From: an uncultured Ilyobacter sp.
GTDB taxonomy: Bacteria > Fusobacteriota > Fusobacteriia > Fusobacteriales > Fusobacteriaceae
Direction: 5' to 3'
Assembly (NCBI RefSeq): GCF_963668515.1
Contig: NZ_OY764865.1
Location: forward strand, 1 to 64,000
Length of the DNA stretch: 64,000 nt
Below the pieces are notes generated by a model. It was not told the origin of the DNA, did not search any database, and saw nothing but the letters and a program-made list of their open reading frames with translations. Positions within the stretch are counted from its first letter, which is position 1. The number at the start of each line of letters is the position of its first letter. Positions 24,843 through 33,109 of this stretch are shown piece by piece. A program made the translations under genes and the position numbers.

Positions 24843-25556
24843 CTACATTTTGAGGGCAACCAGTAAAAAATAAGTTAGTCCCCCTCCTAAAAGAGCACCA
24901 TAAAGAGTCTGGAGAGGGGTATGGATTTTACCCTCTATTCTAGACTGCATTACCATCAAGATAAGAAAAAAGGTGAGGAAAAATACCTTTATATTTTCTG
25001 TAATAAAAAACACATTGACCCATATAGAGGCCGCCAAAGCACTGTGGCCACTCAGCATTCCACCTTTTAGGGGAGTCCCTTTTTTGTAATAGGATTTTAC
25101 CCATATTACTGCCAAAACAACTACAACTAAAATTATAAAAACTACATGTTTATGAGAACTTCTTAGAAATTCAAAAGTCTGTCTGAAAATAATATCAAGT
25201 TTTTTGTCAAATATCACATATCCTACTATCAAAGAGTTCATTGCCGCGACTAAGACAGCTCCTGCAGCCATATCCTTGGCATTTTTAGCAAGAGGATGAT
25301 AAGATTTACACACTAGATCTATAGAGTTTTCCACGGCTGTATTTATAAGTTCTGTTATCCAAACCATCGAAATTGTTATGGTAAGAATTATTAATTCTGA
25401 TTTTGTAACACCATACATAAAAGAAAGAATTATCACCATAAAAGTCGCCCATACATGAAATCTCATGTGTTTTTCTGTTTTAATCGCCTCTACTACACCC
25501 TCTATAGCAAAATTGAAACTTTCTTTTATATTATGTGTCTCCTTCTTATCAGGCAT
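24843..25556 (-). CDS. Undecaprenol/diacylglycerol kinase fused to a PAP2-type phosphatase domain
   Basis: 237 residues. The N-terminal ~120 residues are a DgkA/UdpK kinase: ELINTAVENSIDLVCKSYH and KNAKDMAAGAVLVAAMNS with three helices. The C-terminal half is a membrane PAP2 domain with SGHSALAAS and SRIEGKIH, but the usual KxxxxxxRP motif is weak and the Asp after the third-motif His is replaced (HTPLQ). It likely phosphorylates undecaprenol and/or dephosphorylates C55-PP in lipid carrier recycling. Start at ATG 25556 with AAGGGGTGG five bases upstream. Packed with ybeY (13-base gap). Confidence 0.85.
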   Translation of the reverse strand: MPDKKETHNIKESFNFAIEGVVEAIKTEKHMRFHVWATFMVIILSFMYGVTKSELIILTITISMVWITELINTAVENSIDLVCKSYHPLAKNAKDMAAGAVLVAAMNSLIVGYVIFDKKLDIIFRQTFEFLRSSHKHVVFIILVVVVLAVIWVKSYYKKGTPLKGGMLSGHSALAASIWVNVFFITENIKVFFLTFFLILMVMQSRIEGKIHTPLQTLYGALLGGGLTYFLLVALKM

Positions 25557-25568
25557 AAAAACCACCCC

Positions 25569-26033
25569 TTAATCTCTTGTGTAACCATATTTTTTAAGAA
25601 TCTCTTCCTCTTTCTCTCTCATGATACTCTTGTCCTCACCCTCTATGTGATCATATCCCAAAAGATGAAGAAGTCCATGAGTCAGAACATAATAAAATTC
25701 TCTATGAAAATTATGCCCGTAATCTTCCGCCTGCTCCTCTACCCTCTCTAAAGATATAACTATATCGCCTAAAGTGTCATAGGGCCCTATTTCAAACTCT
25801 GTCTCATGGTAGGCAAATGATATTACATCAGTAGGAGAGTCCTTGCCTCTATAATCCCTATTTACAATTTGTATATTCTCATTATCAGTGAGAAGAATAG
25901 ATATGTACACAGGTTTTTTTGCCTCGGGATATTCCTCTTCTAGCACAACCTTTATGTACTCCTCTACTTTACCGATATCTATCTTTTCTTCATACCCTTC
26001 TGTCTCATTTCCAATTTCAAGTACCAATTCCAT
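25569..26033 (-). CDS. ybeY: Endoribonuclease YbeY (16S rRNA maturation)
   Basis: 154 residues. The zinc-binding signature HGLLHLLGYDH is intact near the C-terminus, and SPTDVISFAYHE and GDIVISLERVEEQA complete the family pattern. YbeY takes part in 16S 3'-end processing and ribosome quality control. It follows pgpH and precedes the DgkA-type gene, the conserved pgpH-ybeY-dgkA order of Firmicutes. Confidence 0.95.
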   Translation of the reverse strand: MELVLEIGNETEGYEEKIDIGKVEEYIKVVLEEEYPEAKKPVYISILLTDNENIQIVNRDYRGKDSPTDVISFAYHETEFEIGPYDTLGDIVISLERVEEQAEDYGHNFHREFYYVLTHGLLHLLGYDHIEGEDKSIMREKEEEILKKYGYTRD

Positions 26034-26117
26034 TTTTTCCTTCCTTTCAGCTGAATTTTTTTATATCTAAATTATACCAAATTTTCTACAAAAAACTTTC
26101 AATATCAAAAAAAATTA

Positions 26118-26146
26118 AGAAAGATGGGACTTAAGCCCGTCTTTCT
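26118..26146 (-). terminator. Terminator after pgpH
   Basis: AGAAAGACGGG / CCCATCTTTCT stem (one mismatch) overlapping the pgpH stop, then TTAATTTTTTTT on the minus strand. Since ybeY follows, it may act as a partial terminator. Confidence 0.75.
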
Positions 26147-28214
26147 ACTTTTGACCTGGATATTTTATCCTCACGTGATGGATACCCGTAAGCACCTTGG
26201 TAAATGTCTTTATGATAATCTCTATCTCTTTAAAGGTAAGATTCGCCTCAGAAAGCTGGTTATCCTCTATCTTACTGCTTAGTATTTTTCTTATCATTTT
26301 CTCTATAGTTATAGGGGTTTTGTCGTCTAGGGATCTCACTGCCGCCTCTATAGAATCTGCTAACATTATTATAGCTGATTCCTTTGTTCTAGGCTTTGGT
26401 CCTGAGTATCTAAAGTCCTCCTCCTGAACAGTGGGATTTCCTTTTTTGGCTTTATTGTAAAAATAAGCCAGCAAGGTGGTTCCCTGGTGTTCCACCATGA
26501 TATCCCTTATCTCCCGGGGTATACCGTATTCTTTGGCCATCTCTACCCCATCACGGGTATGGGATGTTATTATGAGGTTACTCATTGATGGAGTGAGTTT
26601 TGTATGGGGATTCGTTCCTCCCTGCTGATTTTCAACGTAAAAATTCGGCCTCTTCATTTTACCTATATCATGATAGTATGATGCCACTCTTGTGAATAGC
26701 GCATTTGCACCTATGGCCTCTGCGGCGTTCTCAGAAAGAGTAGCAACAAGCATAGAGTGGTGAAATGTTCCCGGAGCATTTACAGAAAGCTCCCTAAGAA
26801 GTGGATGTGAAAGATCTCCTAGCTCCATCAGTTTAAAAGGTGTCAGTATATTAAATGTCCTTTCAAAATATGGAAGAAGTGCTATAGTCAACATACCTGA
26901 AAAAATACCCGAAAGCAGCATCTCTCCACCCTTGATAATGGTATATACTGCTTCCTCCCTCAAAAACATATTTACCAGGATCACTATCAGTAGTTTTGTG
27001 ACACCAAGCTGTACCCCTGCATTTATGAGAGTGGTCCTATTTTTTATATTGTTCAATAGATAGCTTGACAGAAGAAATGCCACACTGTACGTCACAAAAA
27101 AGCCCTGATCAAAATCCACCATGGGCATAGAATATAATAAAACAAAGGCTCCAATTATAGCCGCAAATTTAGTGTCTATAAGTATACCCAAAAGAAAAAA
27201 TACTGCATCTAAGGGAAGAAAATACAGCAAATTCGACTTTGTAAATCTTAAAGATAAAAATGTAAAAGCTAGTATAAGGAATGTACTTCTATACTTATTT
27301 TTGTTGAGAATTTCAGACCTTAAATATCTTCTCGAAACATAATAAAAGACTACAGACAATATTCCTAGATATATTATATTTGCCATTATAAAAAAGGCGT
27401 TTCTTTCTCCGCTATAAAGTCCATATTCTCTTAAGACACTAACTTGTGACTCTGTTAACATCTCACCCTTTTTAGCTATTACACTACCGGCCTTTACCTC
27501 TATAATTACGTCATCTATCTGAGCTACTTTCCCCTCTATGATTTTTTTCGTAGCCTCTGCATCATAGACGTAATTGGGAAACAAAAAATACCTCAAAACT
27601 ATTTTCTCTTCTAGGTTCAGCCCCTCTTCAAACTCTTCTAAGGTTACCGATGTATTTATGAGCTTCATCTCTCGTGTTATGCCTATTTCATATATTTTTT
27701 TCAAAACACTTGTTATATTCTCCCGACTTTTATTGAGAACCTCTACATTTTCCTGTTTCAGCTGATCCAAGAGACTTTTAGAAATCGCGACATCTGTTCT
27801 ACGCTTAAATTCCTCTATATCTATATCCCTTCTGTTTGGTCCCTTAAGGCTTATCAAAAGGCTATAAAATTTATCCACCTTTTGAATGGACAGTTTTTCT
27901 GATTCAGGTATGTAGATATATGCTCTTTCAGATGAGTTTATCACGTCATCTACTAGCCTTTCCTTTGCCGCTCTGTCATTATAACGAAGGGATCTTGGTG
28001 CAATTATATCCTTTGTAACTACATCTCCTACATTTAAGGTGTTAGTAAATAAAAAAGCTCTAGAGCTTATGACTATTGCCGATATTAGAATTATAAGATA
28101 TATTAGTTTTTCACCAACGATTTCATCGTAATTTATGTTATATTCTCTTTCCTCTTCTTTTTTCTTTTCCAGCTTGAAAACAAGTCTTCTGCCAAAAATT
28201 TCAATTTTTTTCAT
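26145..28214 (-). CDS. pgpH: 7TM-HD family phosphohydrolase, PgpH-like (c-di-AMP hydrolase)
   Basis: 689 residues: an N-terminal TM (LIYLIILISAIVISSRAFLF), an extracytoplasmic 7TMR-HDED region, seven membrane helices (~residues 290-450) and a cytosolic HD domain with TFHHSMLVATLSENAA, YYHDIGKMKRP, VEHQGTTLLAYFY and MLADSIEAAVRS. Members such as Listeria PgpH hydrolyse cyclic di-AMP. No c-di-AMP synthase is in the window. Start at ATG 28214 with AGGAG ten bases upstream; a GTG eight codons earlier is possible. Confidence 0.93.
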   Translation of the reverse strand: MKKIEIFGRRLVFKLEKKKEEEREYNINYDEIVGEKLIYLIILISAIVISSRAFLFTNTLNVGDVVTKDIIAPRSLRYNDRAAKERLVDDVINSSERAYIYIPESEKLSIQKVDKFYSLLISLKGPNRRDIDIEEFKRRTDVAISKSLLDQLKQENVEVLNKSRENITSVLKKIYEIGITREMKLINTSVTLEEFEEGLNLEEKIVLRYFLFPNYVYDAEATKKIIEGKVAQIDDVIIEVKAGSVIAKKGEMLTESQVSVLREYGLYSGERNAFFIMANIIYLGILSVVFYYVSRRYLRSEILNKNKYRSTFLILAFTFLSLRFTKSNLLYFLPLDAVFFLLGILIDTKFAAIIGAFVLLYSMPMVDFDQGFFVTYSVAFLLSSYLLNNIKNRTTLINAGVQLGVTKLLIVILVNMFLREEAVYTIIKGGEMLLSGIFSGMLTIALLPYFERTFNILTPFKLMELGDLSHPLLRELSVNAPGTFHHSMLVATLSENAAEAIGANALFTRVASYYHDIGKMKRPNFYVENQQGGTNPHTKLTPSMSNLIITSHTRDGVEMAKEYGIPREIRDIMVEHQGTTLLAYFYNKAKKGNPTVQEEDFRYSGPKPRTKESAIIMLADSIEAAVRSLDDKTPITIEKMIRKILSSKIEDNQLSEANLTFKEIEIIIKTFTKVLTGIHHVRIKYPGQK

Positions 28215-28264
28215 GAGATACACACTCCTAATTTTCACAACCAGATAAATGGCTTTTTAATAAA

Positions 28265-30712
28265 TTAATTGAGAATCTCTCTTCTGGTTTTTATGCATAT
28301 ATTTTTTGTCGGTATAGCATTCAAAAACAGTTTACCGTATCTCTTTTTTATAATTCTCGTATCTAATATAGTAATTATTCCTCTGTCATCTCTGCTTCTT
28401 ATGAGTCTTCCTATTCCCTGTTTAAATTTTATTATAGACTCGGGAATTTGATACTCCAGAAATGCATTTTTTCCTTCATTATCATAATTTTCTATGATCG
28501 CCTCAACCACAGGATCACTGGGAACCTTGAAGGGAAGTTTTACTATGATTACAGAGCTAAGCTTCTCACCCTTTACATCTACACCTTCCCAGAAGGAATC
28601 TGTCCCAAAGAGTACAGGTTTTTGGCTCATCTTGTACATCTTGACCAGCTTATTTCTGGGTGCCATTCCCTGGATAAATAGATCAAAGCCCTCTTCTTCT
28701 AGTTCATCTTTTAGCATATAATACATATAGTTAAGAGTTGAATACGAGGTAAAAAGTATAAAGGTATTTCCCCTAGCACGTCTTACCAGCTCTTTCAGAA
28801 AATCCTTTATTTCAAAGGTAAAGCTCTTCTCCGAAGGAAGAGGGATATCTTTTGGTATATAAACCTTCATCTGCCTGTTATAATCAAAGGGTGAATGTAT
28901 AACAGCCTCTAAGGTCTCTTCGTGAAGCCCTATGGAGTTCTTAAAATAATTAAAATCATTCCCTATTGCTATGGTGGCTGATGTAAAAACTATATGCTCT
29001 AGATTGAGATAAAGGCTTTTATCTAGCTCATCATTTATTTTTAAAGGCGTTGCCACGAGCTTGGCATTACTCTTCTTTCCATTTACAGATACCCAATATA
29101 TAAAGTTACTATCATCCATCTCATTTATAAACTTGAAGTTGGTAAAAAAAGCCTCTAACCTATCGATGTATTTTATAAAGTCATTAATTACACCTGTCTC
29201 ATCTTCAGCCTCTTTTATAACCCTTATTAGACTTCTCAGTCTTTTCATATAGGAATTATACTCGATCACAAGATCCTCTTCAGACTCTTTAAGTTCCTTC
29301 CACAAACTGCTGTGTTCTAGCTCTTCATGTCTCAGTCTCAGGTTCACAGTCCCCTGCTGACCTCTGGAAAAAACATCTATCATCCTCAAAAAATAATCAT
29401 TTCCTCTTTTAAAAAGATTTATATGTCTTTCTATAAGTTCTTCTACTACAAGTCTTTCAACATCTTTATAGCTTTCATATTTTATATTTTTCAGATAATT
29501 TATAAGCTGATTATAGCTACCGGTCTTTTTCTTTTTTTTCTTTCCTGTATTATATATCTGATTCATTGTCTTGGTAAAAGAGTACTTAGAAGCCTCATAA
29601 GAAAAATAGTCTCTGGCTACTTTCTCTATATTATGAGCCTCATCAAAAACAACCATATCATAATTTGGAAGAATTGCGTACTCTGTGTTAAAGCCTATCT
29701 CCTTTCTTATGGAAAGGTCTGCAAAGTACATATGATGATTGGTTATAAGAAGATCAGCTTTTTTCTTTTGTTCTCTGGATTTTAGGAAAAAGCAGTCTCC
29801 CTTATAGGGGCACTTATTGCCCGAACAAACATCTGCTTCACTCTGAAAAAATTCCCACACATGGGAATCTGCCTCAAAATGAAGTTCCCCTCTGTCCCCC
29901 TCTATGGTGCTAGAAGCCCATTTCAAGATAGCCTGAAACTGTTCTTTCTGAGATTGGGTGAAGTCCTCAAAATCCACACTTTCTCCAGTGGCCATATTCA
30001 TAAGTTTTCTGTTACAGAGATAATTTCCACGCCCCTTTACAAGAAGATAATTAAAATCACTTTCGATTACTTTTTTGGCAATGGGAATATCTTTGTTTAA
30101 AAGCTGCTCCTGAAGATTGATTGTATTTGTGGATATTATCACTTTTTTTTCATTTTTTAAGGCCCATTCTATGCTGGGTATTAGATATGCCAAAGTTTTT
30201 CCAGTACCTGTACCTGCCTCTACTATGACTTTTTTGTGAAAATTAAGTCCCTTTTCTATCTGTTTTGCCATATGCAGCTGCTCTTCACGGTACTCAAACT
30301 CTGGGAAAACCTGTGAAAGGAGGCCCTTTTTTTCAAAATAAGGTCCCACATCTATAGAAACTTCCGCATCTTTTTTGAGTTCGACCATTATATATATATC
30401 ATCGGCTTTATTATTTACTATATAAGAAGCCCCTTCCTTTTTATCGGAATAAATCGCAGCTATCTGCACATCTGCATCTGATGGATATAAATACCCAGAA
30501 GGATGATTGTGGATAATAACTTCTCTTTTTTTCATCTGCTTCATTATTGCCGGAACGGAATTTTTATTTCCTCGTGCCAAAATTTCCACATGATCAACAA
30601 TACCATTTTCGTCAGGTATGCCACGGAAAAAGACCTCGTTGCCCCCTGCTTCATCTATTGCAACTCTTATATTTTTTTGAGCTTCCGAGGAGATTTTTTC
30701 ATTTATATCCAT
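28265..30712 (-). CDS. dinG: DinG-type DNA helicase with N-terminal JAB/MPN (RadC-like) domain
   Basis: 815 residues. Residues ~1-115 carry a RadC/JAMM metal motif (IIHNHPSGYLYPSDAD). The rest is an XPD-like Fe-S helicase: GTGTGKTLAYLIPSIEWAL, four Cys fitting the Fe-S cluster (LCNRK, DVCSGNKCPYKGDCF), ITNHHMYFADL, VFDEAH, FGTDSFWEGVDVKG and KQGIGRLIRSRDDRG. Firmicute DinG instead carries a DnaQ-like exonuclease at its N-terminus. It probably unwinds R-loops or G4 and 5'-overhang substrates; the MPN domain's job is unknown. Start at ATG 30712 with AAAGGAAA upstream. Confidence 0.9.
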   Translation of the reverse strand: MDINEKISSEAQKNIRVAIDEAGGNEVFFRGIPDENGIVDHVEILARGNKNSVPAIMKQMKKREVIIHNHPSGYLYPSDADVQIAAIYSDKKEGASYIVNNKADDIYIMVELKKDAEVSIDVGPYFEKKGLLSQVFPEFEYREEQLHMAKQIEKGLNFHKKVIVEAGTGTGKTLAYLIPSIEWALKNEKKVIISTNTINLQEQLLNKDIPIAKKVIESDFNYLLVKGRGNYLCNRKLMNMATGESVDFEDFTQSQKEQFQAILKWASSTIEGDRGELHFEADSHVWEFFQSEADVCSGNKCPYKGDCFFLKSREQKKKADLLITNHHMYFADLSIRKEIGFNTEYAILPNYDMVVFDEAHNIEKVARDYFSYEASKYSFTKTMNQIYNTGKKKKKKTGSYNQLINYLKNIKYESYKDVERLVVEELIERHINLFKRGNDYFLRMIDVFSRGQQGTVNLRLRHEELEHSSLWKELKESEEDLVIEYNSYMKRLRSLIRVIKEAEDETGVINDFIKYIDRLEAFFTNFKFINEMDDSNFIYWVSVNGKKSNAKLVATPLKINDELDKSLYLNLEHIVFTSATIAIGNDFNYFKNSIGLHEETLEAVIHSPFDYNRQMKVYIPKDIPLPSEKSFTFEIKDFLKELVRRARGNTFILFTSYSTLNYMYYMLKDELEEEGFDLFIQGMAPRNKLVKMYKMSQKPVLFGTDSFWEGVDVKGEKLSSVIIVKLPFKVPSDPVVEAIIENYDNEGKNAFLEYQIPESIIKFKQGIGRLIRSRDDRGIITILDTRIIKKRYGKLFLNAIPTKNICIKTRREILN

Positions 30713-30945
30713 TTTGTTTCCTTTCAAAAATAGTCTCTGATATAATGTATATATTATCACAAATTACACTATACCACAAGTTGTCCAAAAGTTAAGTAAA
30801 AGGGGGATTTGGATATTTCTATAAAATATTTTCTTTTATTTTCACGAACTTTATGATAAAATTTACTAGTCCATTGTACTAAATATTCGGTGTCTCTTTT
30901 GATGCTTACCTGTCAAATTAAAAGGCCTGTGTCAATATACTTTTA

Positions 30946-30974
30946 TTGACATTTTATGTTATTTATGATACTAT
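30946..30974 (+). promoter_or_regulatory. rpsT promoter
   Basis: TTGACA (30946-30951), 17-base spacer, TACTAT (30969-30974) with an upstream TG (extended -10), about 40 bases before the gene. The rest of the 30713-31011 gap shows nothing gene-like. Confidence 0.75.
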
Positions 30975-31011
30975 TTTTTCAATTGAAAAGATTACCTAGG
31001 AGGTTTTTAAT

Positions 31012-31272
31012 TTGGCACACTCAAAATCAGCTAAAAAGAGAGTATTGATCGCAGAAAGAAACAGACAAAGAAATCAGGACGTTAAGTCTAGAGTAAAAAC
31101 TATGGCGAAAAAAGTTTTAACAGATGTTGAAACTAATAACAATGAAGCTGCACAAGCTTCATTATCTCTAGTTTACAAAGAGCTTGACAAAGCGGTTTCA
31201 AAAGGAATTCTTAAGAAGAATACTGTTTCTAGAAAGAAAGCTAGACTTGCAGCTAAAGTAAACGCTCTATAA
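31012..31272 (+). CDS. rpsT: 30S ribosomal protein S20
   Basis: 86 residues, MAHSKSAKKRVLIAERNRQRN..., basic and helical, binding 16S rRNA. The start is TTG (31012), placed eight bases after a perfect AGGAGG (30998-31003). No in-frame ATG would give a full-length protein. The E. coli rpsT gene also starts with UUG, which takes part in S20 feedback on its own translation. Monocistronic, with its own promoter and terminator. Confidence 0.95.
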   Translation: MAHSKSAKKRVLIAERNRQRNQDVKSRVKTMAKKVLTDVETNNNEAAQASLSLVYKELDKAVSKGILKKNTVSRKKARLAAKVNAL

Positions 31273-31291
31273 TTAGCTTTGATGTGATTTA

Positions 31292-31328
31292 AAGGATGTT
31301 GATTTTTCAACATCCTTTTTTCTTTTTT
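31292..31328 (+). terminator. rpsT terminator
   Basis: AAGGATGTTGA-TTTT-TCAACATCCTT stem (31292-31317) followed by TTTTCTTTTTT. Confidence 0.9.
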
Positions 31329-31348
31329 GTACTTTGTACCAAGAAAAA

Positions 31349-31367
31349 AAACCAGACACTGCTGGCT
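31349..31367 (-). terminator. suhB terminator
   Basis: AGCCAG-CAGTGT-CTGGTT stem just after the suhB stop, followed by TTTTTTT on the minus strand. Confidence 0.75.
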
Positions 31368-31368
31368 C

Positions 31369-32157
31369 TTATCTTTTGCTGTCTACTATTTTAATATGAT
31401 TTTCTACCATTCCCACCACTTCTTTATTTCCTGCAATTATGGAGTACTCTCTGTCATCTCTAAAATATGAGACCTTTCCCCCTGCTTCTTTTACAAGGAG
31501 TATTCCTGCGGATACATCCCAGTGCCTTAGGTTCATCTCCCAGTAGCCGTCTAACACACCAGCCGCCACACAGGCCAGGTCATAGGCTGCAGCCCCCATT
31601 CTCCTGACTCCTCTTAGCCTTGGTACAAGCTCTCCAAAATAATCTATGTTGTTTAAAGGGTTGGTCATCTTGTCATAGGGGAAACCTGTTGCCAATACAC
31701 ATCGATTCAATTCTTTTTCGGACCCTACCTTTATCTGTTTCCCGTTGTAAAAAGCACCTTCACCTTTTACTGCAGTGTACATCTCATCTAGGTAGGGAGC
31801 ATATACAACCCCTAAAACAGCCTCTCCCCTATACTCCAGTCCGATTGAAATACAGTATATAGGCAGTCCCTGAGCATAGTTATTTGTCCCGTCTAGAGGG
31901 TCTAATACCCAGAGATACTCTGATTCTTTATGACGAGCACCAGTTTCCTCTCCTAGTATGGCGTGATCTGGATAATTCTCCTCAATTTTATCAATCAGAT
32001 ATTTTTCACTTTTTTTATCTATCTCAGTTACAAGATCTGTCACCGTTGATTTTGTATCTATCTCTAGATCATCTTTCCTGAAGTTTTCCCTCTGAATCTG
32101 TCCCACTTCTCTTGCCCATTCTTCTACTTCCTTCAAAAGTTTCTTTACATCGATCAC
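31369..32157 (-). CDS. suhB: Inositol monophosphatase family protein
   Basis: 262 residues with the metal-binding set of the IMPase family: GEETG, WVLDPLDGTNNYAQGLP and HWDVSAGILLVKEAGG. Members hydrolyse inositol-1-phosphate or related sugar phosphates; SuhB also has an rRNA-transcription role in E. coli. The substrate cannot be told from the sequence. Single gene with its own terminator. Confidence 0.92.
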   Translation of the reverse strand: MIDVKKLLKEVEEWAREVGQIQRENFRKDDLEIDTKSTVTDLVTEIDKKSEKYLIDKIEENYPDHAILGEETGARHKESEYLWVLDPLDGTNNYAQGLPIYCISIGLEYRGEAVLGVVYAPYLDEMYTAVKGEGAFYNGKQIKVGSEKELNRCVLATGFPYDKMTNPLNNIDYFGELVPRLRGVRRMGAAAYDLACVAAGVLDGYWEMNLRHWDVSAGILLVKEAGGKVSYFRDDREYSIIAGNKEVVGMVENHIKIVDSKR

Positions 32158-32199
32158 TTTAATTCACATCCTTTTATTTAAAAAATATAGATTTATTCC

Positions 32200-32340
32200 T
32201 TACAGCGAAGTTGCAAATTTAACCATTAAAACTGATCTCTTTTTAAAAGTTGAACCATAGACTTCCCTTCCAGGAATTATATCACTTTTTCTCTGGCTTT
32301 TGGAATTAAATAATACCTCTGCTGTTTTTATTTTCCCCAT
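32200..32340 (-). CDS. Possible small ORF, doubtful
   Basis: An ATG frame of 46 residues (MGKIKTAEVLFNSKSQRKSD..., ending KFATSL) fills about half the 278-base gap between suhB and the DUF3870 gene, on the same strand as both. It is basic and has no membrane segment. There is no ribosome-binding site before the ATG (aaaaaaatcta), and no family is recognised. It could be a gene remnant or chance. Confidence 0.2.
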   Translation of the reverse strand: MGKIKTAEVLFNSKSQRKSDIIPGREVYGSTFKKRSVLMVKFATSL

Positions 32341-32435
32341 TAGATTTTTTTAAGGTATTTAAAAAATCGGCTAACCCCCTCATAAATCATGCCACTGCCT
32401 TATCCTGCAGTCAATCTCAAGAGAGTAAACCGACC

Positions 32436-32774
32436 TTATATTGTTTCTGCCTCTAAAGCCTTTCTGTTTTGCAAAGCTTTAAGATACCTGTCATGACATA
32501 TCTTCATGGCTGTCACCAGAGCCTTTTTTGCAGATCCCTGATAACCTCTTCTGAATTTTTCCTCAAGGGGGGAAATATCTGTAATCTTTTCCCCTTTCAG
32601 AAGTTCTATGACAAACTCTTTAGATAAATCTGTAACCAGAGTGCAGTCTGCCTCTAAAATATTTCCAGTCTCAACATCAATCTCCATACATATTCCCATA
32701 ACTGAGTATATATCCGCTGCTGATGTCTTTGCAGGCACTTTAGAGTATCCTGTGACCAATACGCTTTTTCCCAC
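32436..32774 (-). CDS. DUF3870 domain protein, unknown function
   Basis: 112 residues, MGKSVLVTGYSKVPAKTSA..., with GICMEIDVETGNILEADCTLVTDL, KEFVIELLKGE, and a positively charged helix GYQGSAKKALVTAMKICHDRY. This pattern fits the DUF3870 family, whose members often occur near amino acid or nucleotide metabolism genes; the function is unknown. GTG start with AGAGGTG upstream. Confidence 0.75.
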   Translation of the reverse strand: MGKSVLVTGYSKVPAKTSAADIYSVMGICMEIDVETGNILEADCTLVTDLSKEFVIELLKGEKITDISPLEEKFRRGYQGSAKKALVTAMKICHDRYLKALQNRKALEAETI

Positions 32775-33043
32775 GATAACACCTCTCCTCTGAACATAAC
32801 CGTTGATAACACTTCTTCTCTTGAAGTATATCCCCAGTAAAGAAAAAAATCAATTTTTTCTTTTGCTGATCTTTAATTAAAGTTTTAACTGTTCTTAAGG
32901 AAACAAAAAAAGAAAAGAGATTATAAAAACAAGTTGTTTTTATTTTTAAAGAAAGACTCTTTCAAACTTATACTCCTGAGGATATTATCTTTTATATCAT
33001 CTAGCAGAAAAATAGATTTTAATATCGTATAATTAAAATAACA

Positions 33044-33072
33044 TTGACAAATAACATCGAAAAATATACAAT
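33044..33072 (+). promoter_or_regulatory. Promoter of the metal ATPase gene
   Basis: TTGACA (33044-33049), 17 bases, TACAAT (33067-33072): close to the sigma-70 consensus. The gap upstream (32775-33040) shows only AT-rich sequence and a small hairpin ATAAAAAC/GTTTTTAT at 32923-32942. Confidence 0.85.
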
Positions 33073-33076
33073 ACGC

Positions 33077-33092
33077 ATGAATACATATTCAT
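33077..33092 (+). promoter_or_regulatory. Candidate SmtB/ArsR-type operator
   Basis: ATGAATA-CA-TATTCAT is a perfect inverted repeat four bases after the -10, where a bound repressor would block initiation. The 7-2-7 layout with an ATA..TAT core resembles SmtB/CadC operators. A family regulator lies 7 kb away at 40461-40817. Confidence 0.6.
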
Positions 33093-33109
33093 ATATAGGA
33101 GTGGTTAGA

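Noticed and set aside
29327..29785. A 152-codon + strand frame opposite dinG
   Set aside because: Wholly inside a well-supported gene on the other strand; low-complexity hydrophobic translation.
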